A stretch of DNA of 64,000 nucleotides from Microbacterium lemovicicum (GCF_003991875.1 NZ_CP031423.1:558001-622000); one strand, 5' to 3'. Positions 40,221 through 47,999 are shown, counted from the stretch's first letter. The notes: generated from the letters alone by a model not told the origin. A program made the numbers and translations.

Positions 40221-40304
40221 CATGACTCCTTCGGTGTGTCGATCGGCGCATCCGCGGTGGCGGAGCCGACTTTCTCGACTGTACCCGAAAACTCACTCAT
40301 TTAG

Positions 40305-40333
40305 TTAAACCAGTGAATAGCTCACTCGGTTAA
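40305..40333. promoter_or_regulatory. MarR-type operator candidate
   Basis: TTAAACCAGTGA-N5-TCACTCGGTTAA is a 12-base dyad (10 of 12 pairs), AT-rich against the background. It lies between the divergent DUF7882 and marR genes and ends nine bases before the marR -10 (TAGGAT at 40342-40347). A partial copy of the half-site (TCACTCATTTAGTTAA) lies just to the left. Confidence 0.65.
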
Positions 40334-40353
40334 TCATCAGGTAGGATGAAATC

Positions 40354-40812
40354 ATGACGACCAGCAGCAGCACCGACGCGGGCGGCGAGACGCCGACCCT
40401 GCGCGCTGCCCTTCTGGCCTACGGCAACGCCCGCGCACGCAGCGTCGGCGCCGCCCGACGCACCCTCGACATCGGCGAAGGCGACGCCCGCGCGATGCTG
40501 CACATCGCCGATCATCCGGGCATCAGGCCCTCTCAGCTCCGGGAGTTCCTCGACATCACCGCCGCGGGCGTCACCGCGCTGATCGATCGCCTCGAGCGCC
40601 GTGATGTCCTCCGCCGCGATGCCGATGCGGATGACAGGCGGGTCACGCGCATCACCCTCACCGTCGACATGACGGCGACACCGTGGGTGGCCTTGACGCG
40701 CTTCGACACCCGATTCGACGAGGCCACCGCACTGATGGATCAGGCGGCGGTCGGCCGGTTCGCCGCCTCTCTCGACGAGCTCACCCGCGCGACGGCCGGC
40801 GCGCCGTCCTGA
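40354..40812 (+). CDS. MarR-family transcriptional regulator
   Basis: This 152-residue winged-helix protein has ARAMLHIADHPGIRPSQLREFLDITAAGVTALIDRLERRDVLRRDADADDRRVTRITLT, the MarR helix-turn-helix plus wing with its DxRxxR-like turn. It binds DNA as a dimer and typically responds to small phenolic or oxidative signals. The ATG is six bases after TAGGAT, so it is probably leaderless. It probably controls itself and the divergent DUF7882 gene through the adjacent dyad. Confidence 0.92.
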   Translation: MTTSSSTDAGGETPTLRAALLAYGNARARSVGAARRTLDIGEGDARAMLHIADHPGIRPSQLREFLDITAAGVTALIDRLERRDVLRRDADADDRRVTRITLTVDMTATPWVALTRFDTRFDEATALMDQAAVGRFAASLDELTRATAGAPS

Positions 40813-40840
40813 CACGACGGGCGCTCCCGAGCGGTCGACC

Positions 40841-41215
40841 TCAGCTCGCGTCGGCTCCGGCGAAAGCCGCTGACTTCGCTTCGAGGAACGCGCACAGTTC
40901 GGCCACCACCGACAGCTCCGAGGCGAGGCTCGCGACAGCGGCCGCGTCGAGCACGGCGGTGTCCTCCCGGGCCTCGAGCGTGACGCGCCACGTCGTCGAG
41001 GGCGCGGCGTCGGGCTCGATGTAGATCACCGTCGGGGCATAGGTGAGGCGCACCCCCACCAGACCGGTGTCGGCTCCCTCGTCGCCGTCCTGCTGCATCA
41101 CCGTCACCGTCGCGGATGTCGGATGCCCGAGCGCGCGGAACTCCTCGAGCCACCCGGCGATGGTGCGCTGGCTGCGGAAGGGCATGAACGAGGTCTCCTC
41201 GGCGTAAACGGACAT
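40841..41215 (-). CDS. Conserved-looking protein of unknown function
   Basis: This 124-residue protein has no recognised motif (MSVYAEETSFMPFRSQRTI, then TYAPTVIYIEPDAAPSTTWRVTLEAREDTAVL). It is acidic and soluble, with an alternating beta pattern in the middle. I chose ATG 41215 because TACGGT lies seven bases upstream, fitting the leaderless pattern. ATG 41185 with AGGAG nine bases upstream is the alternative and would give a leadered protein of 114 residues. An inverted repeat at 41241-41272 is just upstream. Confidence 0.6.
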   Translation of the reverse strand: MSVYAEETSFMPFRSQRTIAGWLEEFRALGHPTSATVTVMQQDGDEGADTGLVGVRLTYAPTVIYIEPDAAPSTTWRVTLEAREDTAVLDAAAVASLASELSVVAELCAFLEAKSAAFAGADAS

Positions 41216-41240
41216 CAACAAAACCGTACCTGGGGGCTCT

Positions 41241-41272
41241 GACATCCATCCACACCCCTGAGGATGGATGTC
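41241..41272. promoter_or_regulatory. Inverted repeat, candidate operator
   Basis: GACATCCATC at 41241-41250 and GATGGATGTC at 41263-41272 are perfect 10-base complements with a 12-base spacer. It lies in the 157 bases between divergent genes, about 25 bases before the minus-strand start, near where a -35 would fall. Confidence 0.5.
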
Positions 41273-41372
41273 GCTACACCGTCGCTCACCGGTCTGCAAC
41301 GGTCACCGGTGAGCGGGCGGTCGGTCCTAGCCTTCGGGTTGGATAACGCCCCGCAGAAGGACAGGAGTCGTC

Positions 41373-41630
41373 ATGAGCGAGAACAGCGACACGTCGTCGC
41401 ACGACCGAGCGAACAACGAGCCGATCGAGGAGCCCGTCGACCCGAGCGCGGAGGCCGCGCCCGCCGATCCGGAGACCGGCGCCGCGGAGCCGTCCACGGA
41501 GCCGAGCACCGAGAAGGACCCCGGTGAGGAGCCGAAGGCCGCCCGCCCCCACGATCCGTCCCCGGATCACGAGGCCGTCGGCATCGGCGTCGTCGGCGGA
41601 CCGCAGGTGGATCCGGACGCCGGAGCCTGA
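41373..41630 (+). CDS. Small acidic disordered protein
   Basis: This 85-residue protein is rich in Glu, Pro, Ala, Ser and Asp (EEPVDPSAEAAPADPETGAAEPSTEPSTEK) and ends in VGIGVVGGPQVDPDAGA. It has no fold signature and is probably disordered. AGGAG lies seven bases before the ATG, and a strong terminator follows 17 bases after the stop, which supports a real monocistronic gene. Its function is unknown. Confidence 0.65.
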   Translation: MSENSDTSSHDRANNEPIEEPVDPSAEAAPADPETGAAEPSTEPSTEKDPGEEPKAARPHDPSPDHEAVGIGVVGGPQVDPDAGA

Positions 41631-41647
41631 CCGCGGAGACCGCAATG

Positions 41648-41680
41648 CGGACGGATGCCTCGGCCCGAGGCATCCGTCCG
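41648..41680. terminator. Perfect 16-base-stem terminator
   Basis: CGGACGGATGCCTCGG and its complement CCGAGGCATCCGTCCG are separated by one base; the core is again GGATGCC/GGCATCC. It lies between convergent genes. Confidence 0.8.
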
Positions 41681-41741
41681 CCTCTCGTCTCGTCGCCGAG
41701 ACCACGTGCGAGACCGCCGCGCAGCGGATCGCACGCGAGCA

Positions 41742-42437
41742 TTACGGGGTGACGCGTTCCAGCAGCCCATCGAGGGCGTCGCGGAGCTCGGTCAGGGAGT
41801 CGTAGACGGCGATCGCACCGGCATCGGTGAGCTCGGCGGCGGAGAATCCCCCGGTGCGCACGGCGACGGTCGGCACCTCGGCCTTGGTCGCCGCCACGAT
41901 GTCCCAGGTCGAGTCGCCGATCATGACGCCCGACGTGCCGCCCACGCGGTCGAGTGCGGTCTGCACGAGATCGGGCTCGGGCTTGCTGTTCTCGACGTCG
42001 TCGGAACTCGTCCAGGCATCCACCACGTCGGCGCCGTCCACGAGGTCGAGGAAGCGCTCCACGTGCTCCGCCTTGCCGGAGCTCGCCAGCACCACCTGGA
42101 ACCCGCGCTGCTTCACCGCCACGAGCAGGTCGTGGGCCGACGCGAACGGCTTCACCTCGTCGATGACCTCGTCGAACTCCTCGGTCCAGGCCTCGCGCAG
42201 CGCCTCGCCGTGCTCCGCCTCGACGTCGTCGCTCGTGACGCTCGCGATCAGCTGATCGCCGCCCATGCCGATGGCGCGGTGGATGCGCCACACCGGCACC
42301 GTGATGTCGTGCCGGCGGAAGGCGCGGAACCACGACAGGGCGTGCTGGTAGTTCGTGTCGACCAGCGTGCCGTCCACGTCGAACAGGACCGTGTCGACGG
42401 CCAGCGGCGTGCGCAGGGCGTCGTCGCCGCGCGTCAT
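41742..42437 (-). CDS. HAD-family phosphatase (Gph/PGMB-like)
   Basis: This 231-residue protein has HAD motif I DVDGTLVDTNYQHA, motif II VVLASSG, motif III Lys in ENSKPEPD and motif IV GDSTWD. A type I cap lies between the first two. The overall length and order match phosphoglycolate phosphatase and beta-phosphoglucomutase relatives; the substrate is not predictable. The ATG overlaps the stop of the upstream membrane-protein gene (ATGA). Confidence 0.9.
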   Translation of the reverse strand: MTRGDDALRTPLAVDTVLFDVDGTLVDTNYQHALSWFRAFRRHDITVPVWRIHRAIGMGGDQLIASVTSDDVEAEHGEALREAWTEEFDEVIDEVKPFASAHDLLVAVKQRGFQVVLASSGKAEHVERFLDLVDGADVVDAWTSSDDVENSKPEPDLVQTALDRVGGTSGVMIGDSTWDIVAATKAEVPTVAVRTGGFSAAELTDAGAIAVYDSLTELRDALDGLLERVTP

Positions 42438-42979
42438 CGATGCAGGAGGCTCTGGAGGAAGCCGGCGACGGGGCGCTGCTGCTCGCCCTGCTGCGCGCCG
42501 AGGATCAGGAGCGCACCGGTCGCGAGGGGGATGAGCCACTGCACGACGCGCTGCTGACGCTGTGCCGAGGCCAGCTTCCGGGATGCCGCGGCACCTGGCT
42601 CGGTCACGCCCGCACCGCCCTCTTCGGCCCGAGCGGCCATCTTCGCGCCGAGGATCGCCGAGTACCCGGTCGCGATCAGGGCGAAGGCGGTGATGCCGAG
42701 CTTCAGCTCGGTGTTGGCGCGCGCCTCCGGCTGCTTCACGAGGCGGGTCTTGTTGCCCAGGATGAGCCCCACGCCCCCGATGCCGTGGGCGATGATCGCG
42801 GTGAGCTGCACAGGAGCCCACCGGCCCCACCCGATCGAGGACAGACGGAGGCGCTCCGACGGCTCGGCGGCCTTCGCGGTGCCGCCGTTGAGTCCGACCG
42901 CGCCCATCAGGGCACCCCCGAACCACGCGGCCAGGCCGACGTCGTGGAGCGAGCGGACAAGGGTGTTGCGCTGGGACAT
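42434..42979 (-). CDS. Membrane protein of unknown function
   Basis: This 181-residue protein has about four hydrophobic segments (HDVGLAAWFGGALMGAVGL, LTAIIAHGIGGVGLILG, LGITAFALIATGYSAILG, WLIPLATGALLILGAQQ). A short hydrophilic section lies between the third and fourth. The spacing of small residues and the HDVGLAAWFGG opening look conserved, but I cannot name a family. It is translationally coupled to the HAD phosphatase gene downstream and divergent from a GNAT gene. Confidence 0.75.
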   Translation of the reverse strand: MSQRNTLVRSLHDVGLAAWFGGALMGAVGLNGGTAKAAEPSERLRLSSIGWGRWAPVQLTAIIAHGIGGVGLILGNKTRLVKQPEARANTELKLGITAFALIATGYSAILGAKMAARAEEGGAGVTEPGAAASRKLASAQRQQRVVQWLIPLATGALLILGAQQGEQQRPVAGFLQSLLHR

Positions 42980-43086
42980 CTAGGATTCCAATCCGGGTGG
43001 TGAGCGGCTCACCTTCGTCGATCCCAACCCGATCGGCACGGGGGTTGCCCACCCGGAGCCGACGTGCAAGCAGAGGGAGCGCAGCA

Positions 43087-43578
43087 GTGCCGATCCGGAT
43101 CGTGGAGGTCGCCTACGACGATGAGCGCGCCCAGGAGCTGCGCCGGCAGCTGAACGACGACCTCGACCAGCGGTATGCGCCGCTGCACGCCCCGGCGGAG
43201 TCCGACGAGGTGCGCGCGGCGCGGGCCGAGGCGCTGCGCACCCGCCCGGAGGAGATCGTCCAGACCTGGCTCGCGCTCGACGAGGGCGGCGCGGCTGCGG
43301 GGCACGTGATCCTGCGCCGGCTCGGCGAGGAATGGGAGCTCAAGCGCCTCGTCGTCACACCGGCCGCGCGGCGCCGCGGCGTCGGGCGCGCCCTCACCGC
43401 CGCCGTCGTCGACCGCGCCCGGACGGACGGCGCGCACCGCGTCATCCTGCAGACCGGTGCCGCACAGCCCGAGTCGCTGGCCCTCTACACGGGCGCCGGA
43501 TTCCGGCCCATCCCGGTCTACGAGCCCTACGCCGCCACCATGGCCGGCTCGCTCTGCTTCGCGCTCGACCTCGACTGA
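43087..43578 (+). CDS. GNAT-family N-acetyltransferase
   Basis: This 163-residue protein has the GNAT core: LKRLVVTPAARRRGVGRALTAAVVDRAR, with the acetyl-CoA pyrophosphate loop RRRGVGRA, followed by VILQTGAAQPESLALYTGAGFRPI. The acceptor is unknown. GTG 43087 is chosen for GGGAG seven bases upstream; the frame extends to 42997 without support. Confidence 0.9.
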   Translation: MPIRIVEVAYDDERAQELRRQLNDDLDQRYAPLHAPAESDEVRAARAEALRTRPEEIVQTWLALDEGGAAAGHVILRRLGEEWELKRLVVTPAARRRGVGRALTAAVVDRARTDGAHRVILQTGAAQPESLALYTGAGFRPIPVYEPYAATMAGSLCFALDLD

Positions 43579-43660
43579 TCCCCGTGTCGGCACGTCGCGT
43601 CGGCCGTGAGATCGGCGGGCAGCCGATCCCGAGGTCCGACCCCCGGGGCACACTGTCACC

Positions 43661-44884
43661 GTGCCCTCGCTTCCCGTGCCGCCCCCGCCGTCCATCGGCA
43701 CCTCCGACGACACGGCCGCCTGGGTCGCGGAGCACCTCGGCGACCTCACTCGCGAAGGCCCTGAGGGGGTGCGGGCCGGCGGCTTCACCGGGGGCCAGGC
43801 GGCGGCGGATGCTGCGCTCGCCGCCCTCGACATCACCGGCTATGCGCGGTCGCGCAGCACCGTGCTCCCCGCATCGCGCAGGGGCGCGTCGCGGATGTCG
43901 CCCTACATCCGGCACGGCCTGCTGAGTCTCCGCGAGGTGTGGGACGCGGTGTCGGACGCCCACGACCAGGACAGGAAGCGCTACCGCGACGAGCTGCTGT
44001 GGCAGGAGTACGCGCGACACCTCTACGCCCGGGTCGGCCCGGCGCTGGGCAGGCCGCTGCGCGCGGAGCAGCCTCGCTCCGGCCGATGGGACGGTGACCC
44101 GTGGCCGGCCGAGATGGCCTGCATGGACTTCACGGTCGGCATGCTCCACGACGAGGGCTGGCTCGTGAACCAGACCCGGATGTGGCTGGCGTCGCAGTGG
44201 ACGGTGCGCGCCGGCGCCGACTGGCGTGAGGGGGAGGACGAGTTCTTCGCCCACCTCCTCGACGGGTCGCGGGCGGCCAACCGCCTCGGCTGGCAGTGGA
44301 CCGTCGGCACGGGCAGCGGCAAGCCCTACGGCTTCAGCCGCTGGCAGGTGCAGAAGCGTGCGCCGCAGCTGTGCCGCTCGTGCCCCCTCGCCGACCGCTG
44401 TCCGATCGAGAACTGGCCCGACGCCGGTGCCGGGCCGTCGGTCACCGGACCGGATCTGGGTCGTGGCGTGACGCCGTCGGGCCCCGCGGAGGTGCAGGGG
44501 TCGGGGGCGTCGACGGTCTGGCTGACGGCCGAGTCGCTCGGACACGGCGACCCCGCGCTCGCCGCCGATCCTGCCCGGCCCGCGGTCTTCGTGTTCGACG
44601 AGCCGCTGCTGCGCCGCCTGCGGCTGTCGGGAAAGCGCCTGGTCTTCCTGGCCGAGACGCTCGGAGAGCTCGCCGCGACGCGTCCGCTCGAGGTCCGACG
44701 GGGACGGGTCGCCGACGAGCTGGCCGGCCGGGACCTCGCCACCACCTACGCGCCGGTGCCGGGGTGGGCCACCCGGGCGGCCGCGCTGACGCCGGTAGAG
44801 GTGCATCCCTGGCCGTGGCTGACCCGACCCGGCGGTGGCCCGGTGCAGTCGTTCTCGGCCTGGCGCCGCGCCCTGAGGGTCTGA
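43661..44884 (+). CDS. Photolyase/cryptochrome-like flavoprotein with permuted domain order
   Basis: This 407-residue protein has the FAD-binding alpha domain of photolyases at the N-terminus. Signatures are ARSRSTVLPASRRGASRMSPYIRHGLLSLREVW, ELLWQEYARHLYAR, DGSRAANRLGWQWTVGTGSGKPYGFSRW and WLVNQTRMWLASQWTV. Then comes a Cys cluster (CRSCPLADRC) in a position where iron-sulfur photolyases have Cys ligands. A C-terminal segment (STVWLTAESLGHGDPALAADPARPAVFVFDEP) resembles the N-terminal Rossmann-type antenna domain of ordinary photolyases. Domain order is thus reversed. Light-dependent DNA repair or signalling is expected from the family; the GTG start fits the leaderless spacing. Confidence 0.8.
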   Translation: MPSLPVPPPPSIGTSDDTAAWVAEHLGDLTREGPEGVRAGGFTGGQAAADAALAALDITGYARSRSTVLPASRRGASRMSPYIRHGLLSLREVWDAVSDAHDQDRKRYRDELLWQEYARHLYARVGPALGRPLRAEQPRSGRWDGDPWPAEMACMDFTVGMLHDEGWLVNQTRMWLASQWTVRAGADWREGEDEFFAHLLDGSRAANRLGWQWTVGTGSGKPYGFSRWQVQKRAPQLCRSCPLADRCPIENWPDAGAGPSVTGPDLGRGVTPSGPAEVQGSGASTVWLTAESLGHGDPALAADPARPAVFVFDEPLLRRLRLSGKRLVFLAETLGELAATRPLEVRRGRVADELAGRDLATTYAPVPGWATRAAALTPVEVHPWPWLTRPGGGPVQSFSAWRRALRV

Positions 44885-45029
44885 ACCGGCTCCTCGACGG
44901 GGTGGGCGGCAGCAGCCGCATAACGGGGCGCGGGCCGCGCGTCAACCGGCGTGCGATGCACGCCGGGCATGACCCAAGCTCTCACGGTGCGGTCCGCCAC
45001 AGGGGTGGAGTGCGCCCGAAGGAGTCTCC

Positions 45030-46397
45030 ATGCCCACCGATGCCGCCCCGACGTCCGAGGGGCCGAACGACACCCGGCTGCGCCGCGCCATCACCGGTCC
45101 GCTTTTGTTCGCCTTCATCCTCGGCGACGTGCTCGGCGCGGGTATCTACGCCCTGATGGGCGTGCTGAGCGACAGGGTGGGCGGGATGCTCTGGGCACCG
45201 CTCCTGCTGGCGCTCGTGCTCGCGCTCCTCACCGCAGGGTCGTACGCCGAGCTCGTAACGAAGTACCCGCGCGCCGGTGGCGCGTCCGTCTTCGCGGAGC
45301 GCGCCTTCCGCAACCGTCTCGTGTCGTTCCTCGTCGGATTCTGCATGCTCGCGGCCGGAGTGGTCAGCGCCGCCGGACTCTCGCTCGCCTTCGCGGGGGA
45401 GTACCTCCGCACCTTCATCGACCTGCCGACGATCCCCGTCGCGATGGTCTTCCTCGTGATCGTGGCGCTGCTGAACGCCCGCGGCGTGCGCGAATCGCTC
45501 GGCGCGAACCTCGTCATGACCGTGATCGAGGTGAGCGGCCTGGTGATCGTGGTCGTCGTGGTCGGGCTGCTGCTGGCGGGCGGCGGCGACGTGTCGCGTG
45601 TCACGCAGCTGCCGGAGGGCACGGGCGCGGCGACCGCGGTGCTGGCCGGTGCCATCATCGCCTACTACTCCTTCGTGGGCTTCGAGACCTCCGCGAACAT
45701 GATCGAGGAGGTCAAGCAGCCCTCCAAGACCTATCCGGTCGCACTGTTCGGCGCGCTTCTGGCGGCAGGCGTCGTGTACGTGCTGGTCGGACTGGCGAGC
45801 TCGATCGCCCTGCCGGCGAGCGAGCTGTCGGAATCGAGCGGACCGCTGCTCGCCGTCGTCGAGGCGAGCGGTGTGGCCATCCCGTCATGGCTGTTCAGCC
45901 TGATCGCCCTCGTCGCCGTCGCCAACGGGGCGCTCCTGACGATGATCATGACGAGCCGCCTGACCTACGGGATGTCCGAGCAGAGGCTCCTCCCGCGCAC
46001 GCTGTCGCGGGTGCTCCCGCAGCGCAAGACGCCGTGGGTCGCGATCCTCGCCACCACGCTCGTCGCGATGCTGCTCACCCTCGTCGGCGACCTCGCCACC
46101 CTGGCCGAGACCGTGGTGCTCCTGCTCCTGTTCGTCTTCCTGAGCGCCAACGTCTCGGTGCTGGTCCTCCGCCGCGACCGTGTGCAGCACGCGCACTTCA
46201 GGGTCTGGACGTTCGTGCCGGTGCTGGGCGTCGCATCCTGCATCCTGCTGATGACCCAGCAGCGCCCCGAGGTCTGGCTTTTCGGGGCGATCCTCTTGGC
46301 CGTCGGTGCGGTGCTCTACGTGATCTCGCGCTGGACGCGGTCGCGCGAGGGCGCGAGGGACGCTGACCTGGCCGAGGAGACCGCGCCGCGGGCCTGA
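45030..46397 (+). CDS. APC-family amino acid permease
   Basis: This 455-residue membrane protein has about twelve helices. The first reads GPLLFAFILGDVLGAGIYALMG, containing the unwound GxG-type substrate site. Also present are AYAELVTKYPRAGGASVF-like and IIAYYSFVGFETSANMIEEVKQPSKTYP segments typical of the family. It imports amino acids or related amines by proton symport or exchange. AAGGAG lies five bases before the ATG. A hairpin at 46423-46449 lies after the stop. Confidence 0.9.
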   Translation: MPTDAAPTSEGPNDTRLRRAITGPLLFAFILGDVLGAGIYALMGVLSDRVGGMLWAPLLLALVLALLTAGSYAELVTKYPRAGGASVFAERAFRNRLVSFLVGFCMLAAGVVSAAGLSLAFAGEYLRTFIDLPTIPVAMVFLVIVALLNARGVRESLGANLVMTVIEVSGLVIVVVVVGLLLAGGGDVSRVTQLPEGTGAATAVLAGAIIAYYSFVGFETSANMIEEVKQPSKTYPVALFGALLAAGVVYVLVGLASSIALPASELSESSGPLLAVVEASGVAIPSWLFSLIALVAVANGALLTMIMTSRLTYGMSEQRLLPRTLSRVLPQRKTPWVAILATTLVAMLLTLVGDLATLAETVVLLLLFVFLSANVSVLVLRRDRVQHAHFRVWTFVPVLGVASCILLMTQQRPEVWLFGAILLAVGAVLYVISRWTRSREGARDADLAEETAPRA

Positions 46398-46422
46398 GGC
46401 AGCACGGACGGACAAAGAGGAA

Positions 46423-46449
46423 GGCCGTGGGTCAGATGGACCCACGGCC
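46423..46449 (-). terminator. Terminator of the minus-strand tRNA-like RNA
   Basis: GGCCGTGGGTC, loop of five, GACCCACGGCC: an 11-base perfect stem. Read on the minus strand it is followed by TTCCTCTTTGTCC and begins two bases after the encoded CCA of the tRNA-like gene. On the plus strand the trailing bases are G-rich, so it is best suited to the minus-strand transcript, although it may also stop the permease transcript. Confidence 0.75.
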
Positions 46450-46451
46450 GG

Positions 46452-46505
46452 TGGTGGAGGACTCAGGAATCGCACCTGACGGGGCGCCTCATGTGCGCAT
46501 CCCCC
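46452..46505 (-). ncRNA. 54-nt tRNA-Ala-like mini-RNA (acceptor stem plus T-arm, no D-arm or normal anticodon arm)
   Basis: Read on the minus strand, GGGGGAT (46505-46499) pairs with GTCCTCC (46462-46456) to give a 7-base acceptor stem with a G3-U70 wobble. A73 and an encoded CCA (46455-46452) follow. The T-arm is TCAGG-TGCGATT-CCTGA (46479-46463), a perfect 5-base stem with a 7-base loop that differs from the standard TTCGATT by one base (T55 to G). The 19 bases between form one short hairpin (GCGC-ACATGAG-GCGC) plus CCCG, so the D-arm and a usable anticodon arm are absent. G3-U70 and A73 are the known identity determinants for alanyl-tRNA synthetase, and the adjacent divergent gene encodes a truncated one. 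A promoter (46516-46544) and terminator (46423-46449) bracket it. Aminoacylation is inferred. Confidence 0.75.
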
Positions 46506-46515
46506 GAGATCACTC

Positions 46516-46544
46516 ACTATAGCCAGGCCCGGAATGGTAGACAA
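46516..46544 (-). promoter_or_regulatory. Promoter of the tRNA-like RNA
   Basis: On the minus strand TTGTCT (46544-46539) and TATAGT (46521-46516) are separated by exactly 17 bases, a near-consensus housekeeping promoter. Transcription should start a few bases before the mature G1 at 46505, leaving a short leader. Confidence 0.75.
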
Positions 46545-46601
46545 GTCGCGGGAGGAGGCACGTCGAGACCCACCCGCCGGGGGTCTGCGTGTCCTACACA
46601 C

Positions 46602-47999
46602 ATGAACGCTGACGAGATCCGCCGCGCCTACCTCGACTTCATGACCGAACGCGGTCACGTGATCATCCCGCGCTCGCCCCTCGTTCCGAAGGACGACCCC
46701 ACGACGCTCTTCACGGGGAGCGGCATGCAGCCGCTCCTTCCGTACCTGCTGGGGGCGCAGCATCCGGCCGGCACGAGGCTCGCCGACAGCCAGACCTGCC
46801 TCCGCGTGCAGGACATCGAGGAGGTCGGCGACAACCGGCACACCACCTTCTTCGAGATGCTCGGCAACTGGAGCCTGGGCGACTACTTCAAGCAGGAGCA
46901 GATCCCGCAGGTGTGGACGTTCCTGACGGCCAAGGTCGGCCTCGATCCCGACCGCATCTACGTGTCGTGCTTCAGCGGCGACCCGAAGAACGACATCCCG
47001 AAGGACGAGGAGTCGGCGCAGCTGTGGACGGGCTTGTTCCAGGAGGCGGGCGTCTCCTCCGACCAGGTCGACGTGGGGACCGAGGAGCACGCCGCCGCCG
47101 TCGGCACCGGCGGTGCGCGCATCGCCTTCTACGGCAAGAAGAACTGGTGGTGCCGCGGGGGGAAGGCGGAGGACATGCCCGTCGGCGAGCCCGGCGGCCC
47201 CGACACGGAGATCTTCTACCTGTTCCCGACCGTCGAGCACGATCCGACGTTCGGCGAGCACTGCCACCAGAACTGCGACTGCGGACGCTTCATCGAGCTG
47301 GGCAACTCGGTGTTCATGGAGTACCGCCGCACCGAGACGGGCTTCGAGCCCCTGCCGAAGAAGAACGTCGACTACGGCGGCGGACTGGCGCGTATCGCGG
47401 CCGCGGCGATCGACAGCCCCGATGTGTTCCGCATCGGGCTGCTGTGGCCGATCATCGAGCGCCTGCAGGAGCTGTCCGGTCGCAGCTATGAGGACGAGAC
47501 CGTGAGCATGCGCGTCATCGCGGATCACCTGCGCGGCGCGACCTTCCTCGCGGTCGACGGGGTGATGCCGGGCAACAAGGCGCAGGGGTACGTCATGCGC
47601 CGCCTGCTGCGCCGGGCCATCCGCTTCGCCTTCGACCTCGGACTCGAGGAGAACTTCTTCCCGCAGATCATCCCCACCATCGCGGAGATCTACGAGGCGC
47701 ACTATCCCGAGGTGGGGGAGCACGCCGAGTACGTCGAGAAGGTGCTGGTGAAGGAGGAGCAGGCCTTCCGCCGCACGCTCCGGAAGGGGCTGAAGCAGCT
47801 GCGCGCGTATCGCGGCACCACGGTGACCGGCGCCGAGCTCTTCGTGCTCTACGACACCTACGGCTTCCCCGTCGAGCTCTCCACCGAGGAGGCGGGCCGT
47901 CAGGGGATCGTGGTCAGCGAGACGTGGCGCGACGAGTTCGACGAGCACATGACCGCCCAGCGCGAGCGCTCGCAGCGCTCCACCACCCTGCACGTCTGA
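46602..47999 (+). CDS. Alanyl-tRNA synthetase paralogue lacking editing and C-terminal domains
   Basis: This 465-residue protein covers only the aminoacylation and tRNA-recognition modules of AlaRS (a full-length enzyme is about 875). It has MNADEIRRAYLDFMTERGH, DDPTTLFTGSGMQPL, HTTFFEMLGNWSLGDYF, VDYGGGLARIAA and RVIADHLRGATFLAVDGVMPGNKAQGYVMRRLLRRAIR, and then LYDTYGFP. The Asn after MPG and the Asp of LYDTYGFP correspond to the residues that read G3-U70 in the E. coli enzyme. A Cys/His-rich insert, EHCHQNCDCGRF, is unlike the E. coli protein and may bind zinc. Editing and C-Ala domains are missing. ATG 46602 has no close ribosome-binding site; GGAGGAGG is 44 bases upstream with a hairpin (46566-46586) between. 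It is divergent from the mini-RNA and probably charges it. Confidence 0.88.
   Translation: MNADEIRRAYLDFMTERGHVIIPRSPLVPKDDPTTLFTGSGMQPLLPYLLGAQHPAGTRLADSQTCLRVQDIEEVGDNRHTTFFEMLGNWSLGDYFKQEQIPQVWTFLTAKVGLDPDRIYVSCFSGDPKNDIPKDEESAQLWTGLFQEAGVSSDQVDVGTEEHAAAVGTGGARIAFYGKKNWWCRGGKAEDMPVGEPGGPDTEIFYLFPTVEHDPTFGEHCHQNCDCGRFIELGNSVFMEYRRTETGFEPLPKKNVDYGGGLARIAAAAIDSPDVFRIGLLWPIIERLQELSGRSYEDETVSMRVIADHLRGATFLAVDGVMPGNKAQGYVMRRLLRRAIRFAFDLGLEENFFPQIIPTIAEIYEAHYPEVGEHAEYVEKVLVKEEQAFRRTLRKGLKQLRAYRGTTVTGAELFVLYDTYGFPVELSTEEAGRQGIVVSETWRDEFDEHMTAQRERSQRSTTLHV

Noticed and set aside
46452..46597. A full-size tRNA with an insert, using GTAGGAC at 46597-46591 as the 5' acceptor strand
   Set aside because: This gives one mismatch, about 145 nt, and no sensible D or anticodon arms, whereas the 54-nt model pairs completely and sits right after a promoter.
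46491..46601. ATG 46491 as the start of the AlaRS paralogue
   Set aside because: It would add 37 residues unlike any AlaRS N-terminus and overlap the mini-RNA gene. MNADEIRRAYLDF aligns directly with known N-termini.
46491..46602. T-box riboswitch before the AlaRS paralogue
   Set aside because: No AGGGTGGTACCGCG-like antiterminator bulge or specifier stem is visible, and the T-arm-like sequence is on the opposite strand.
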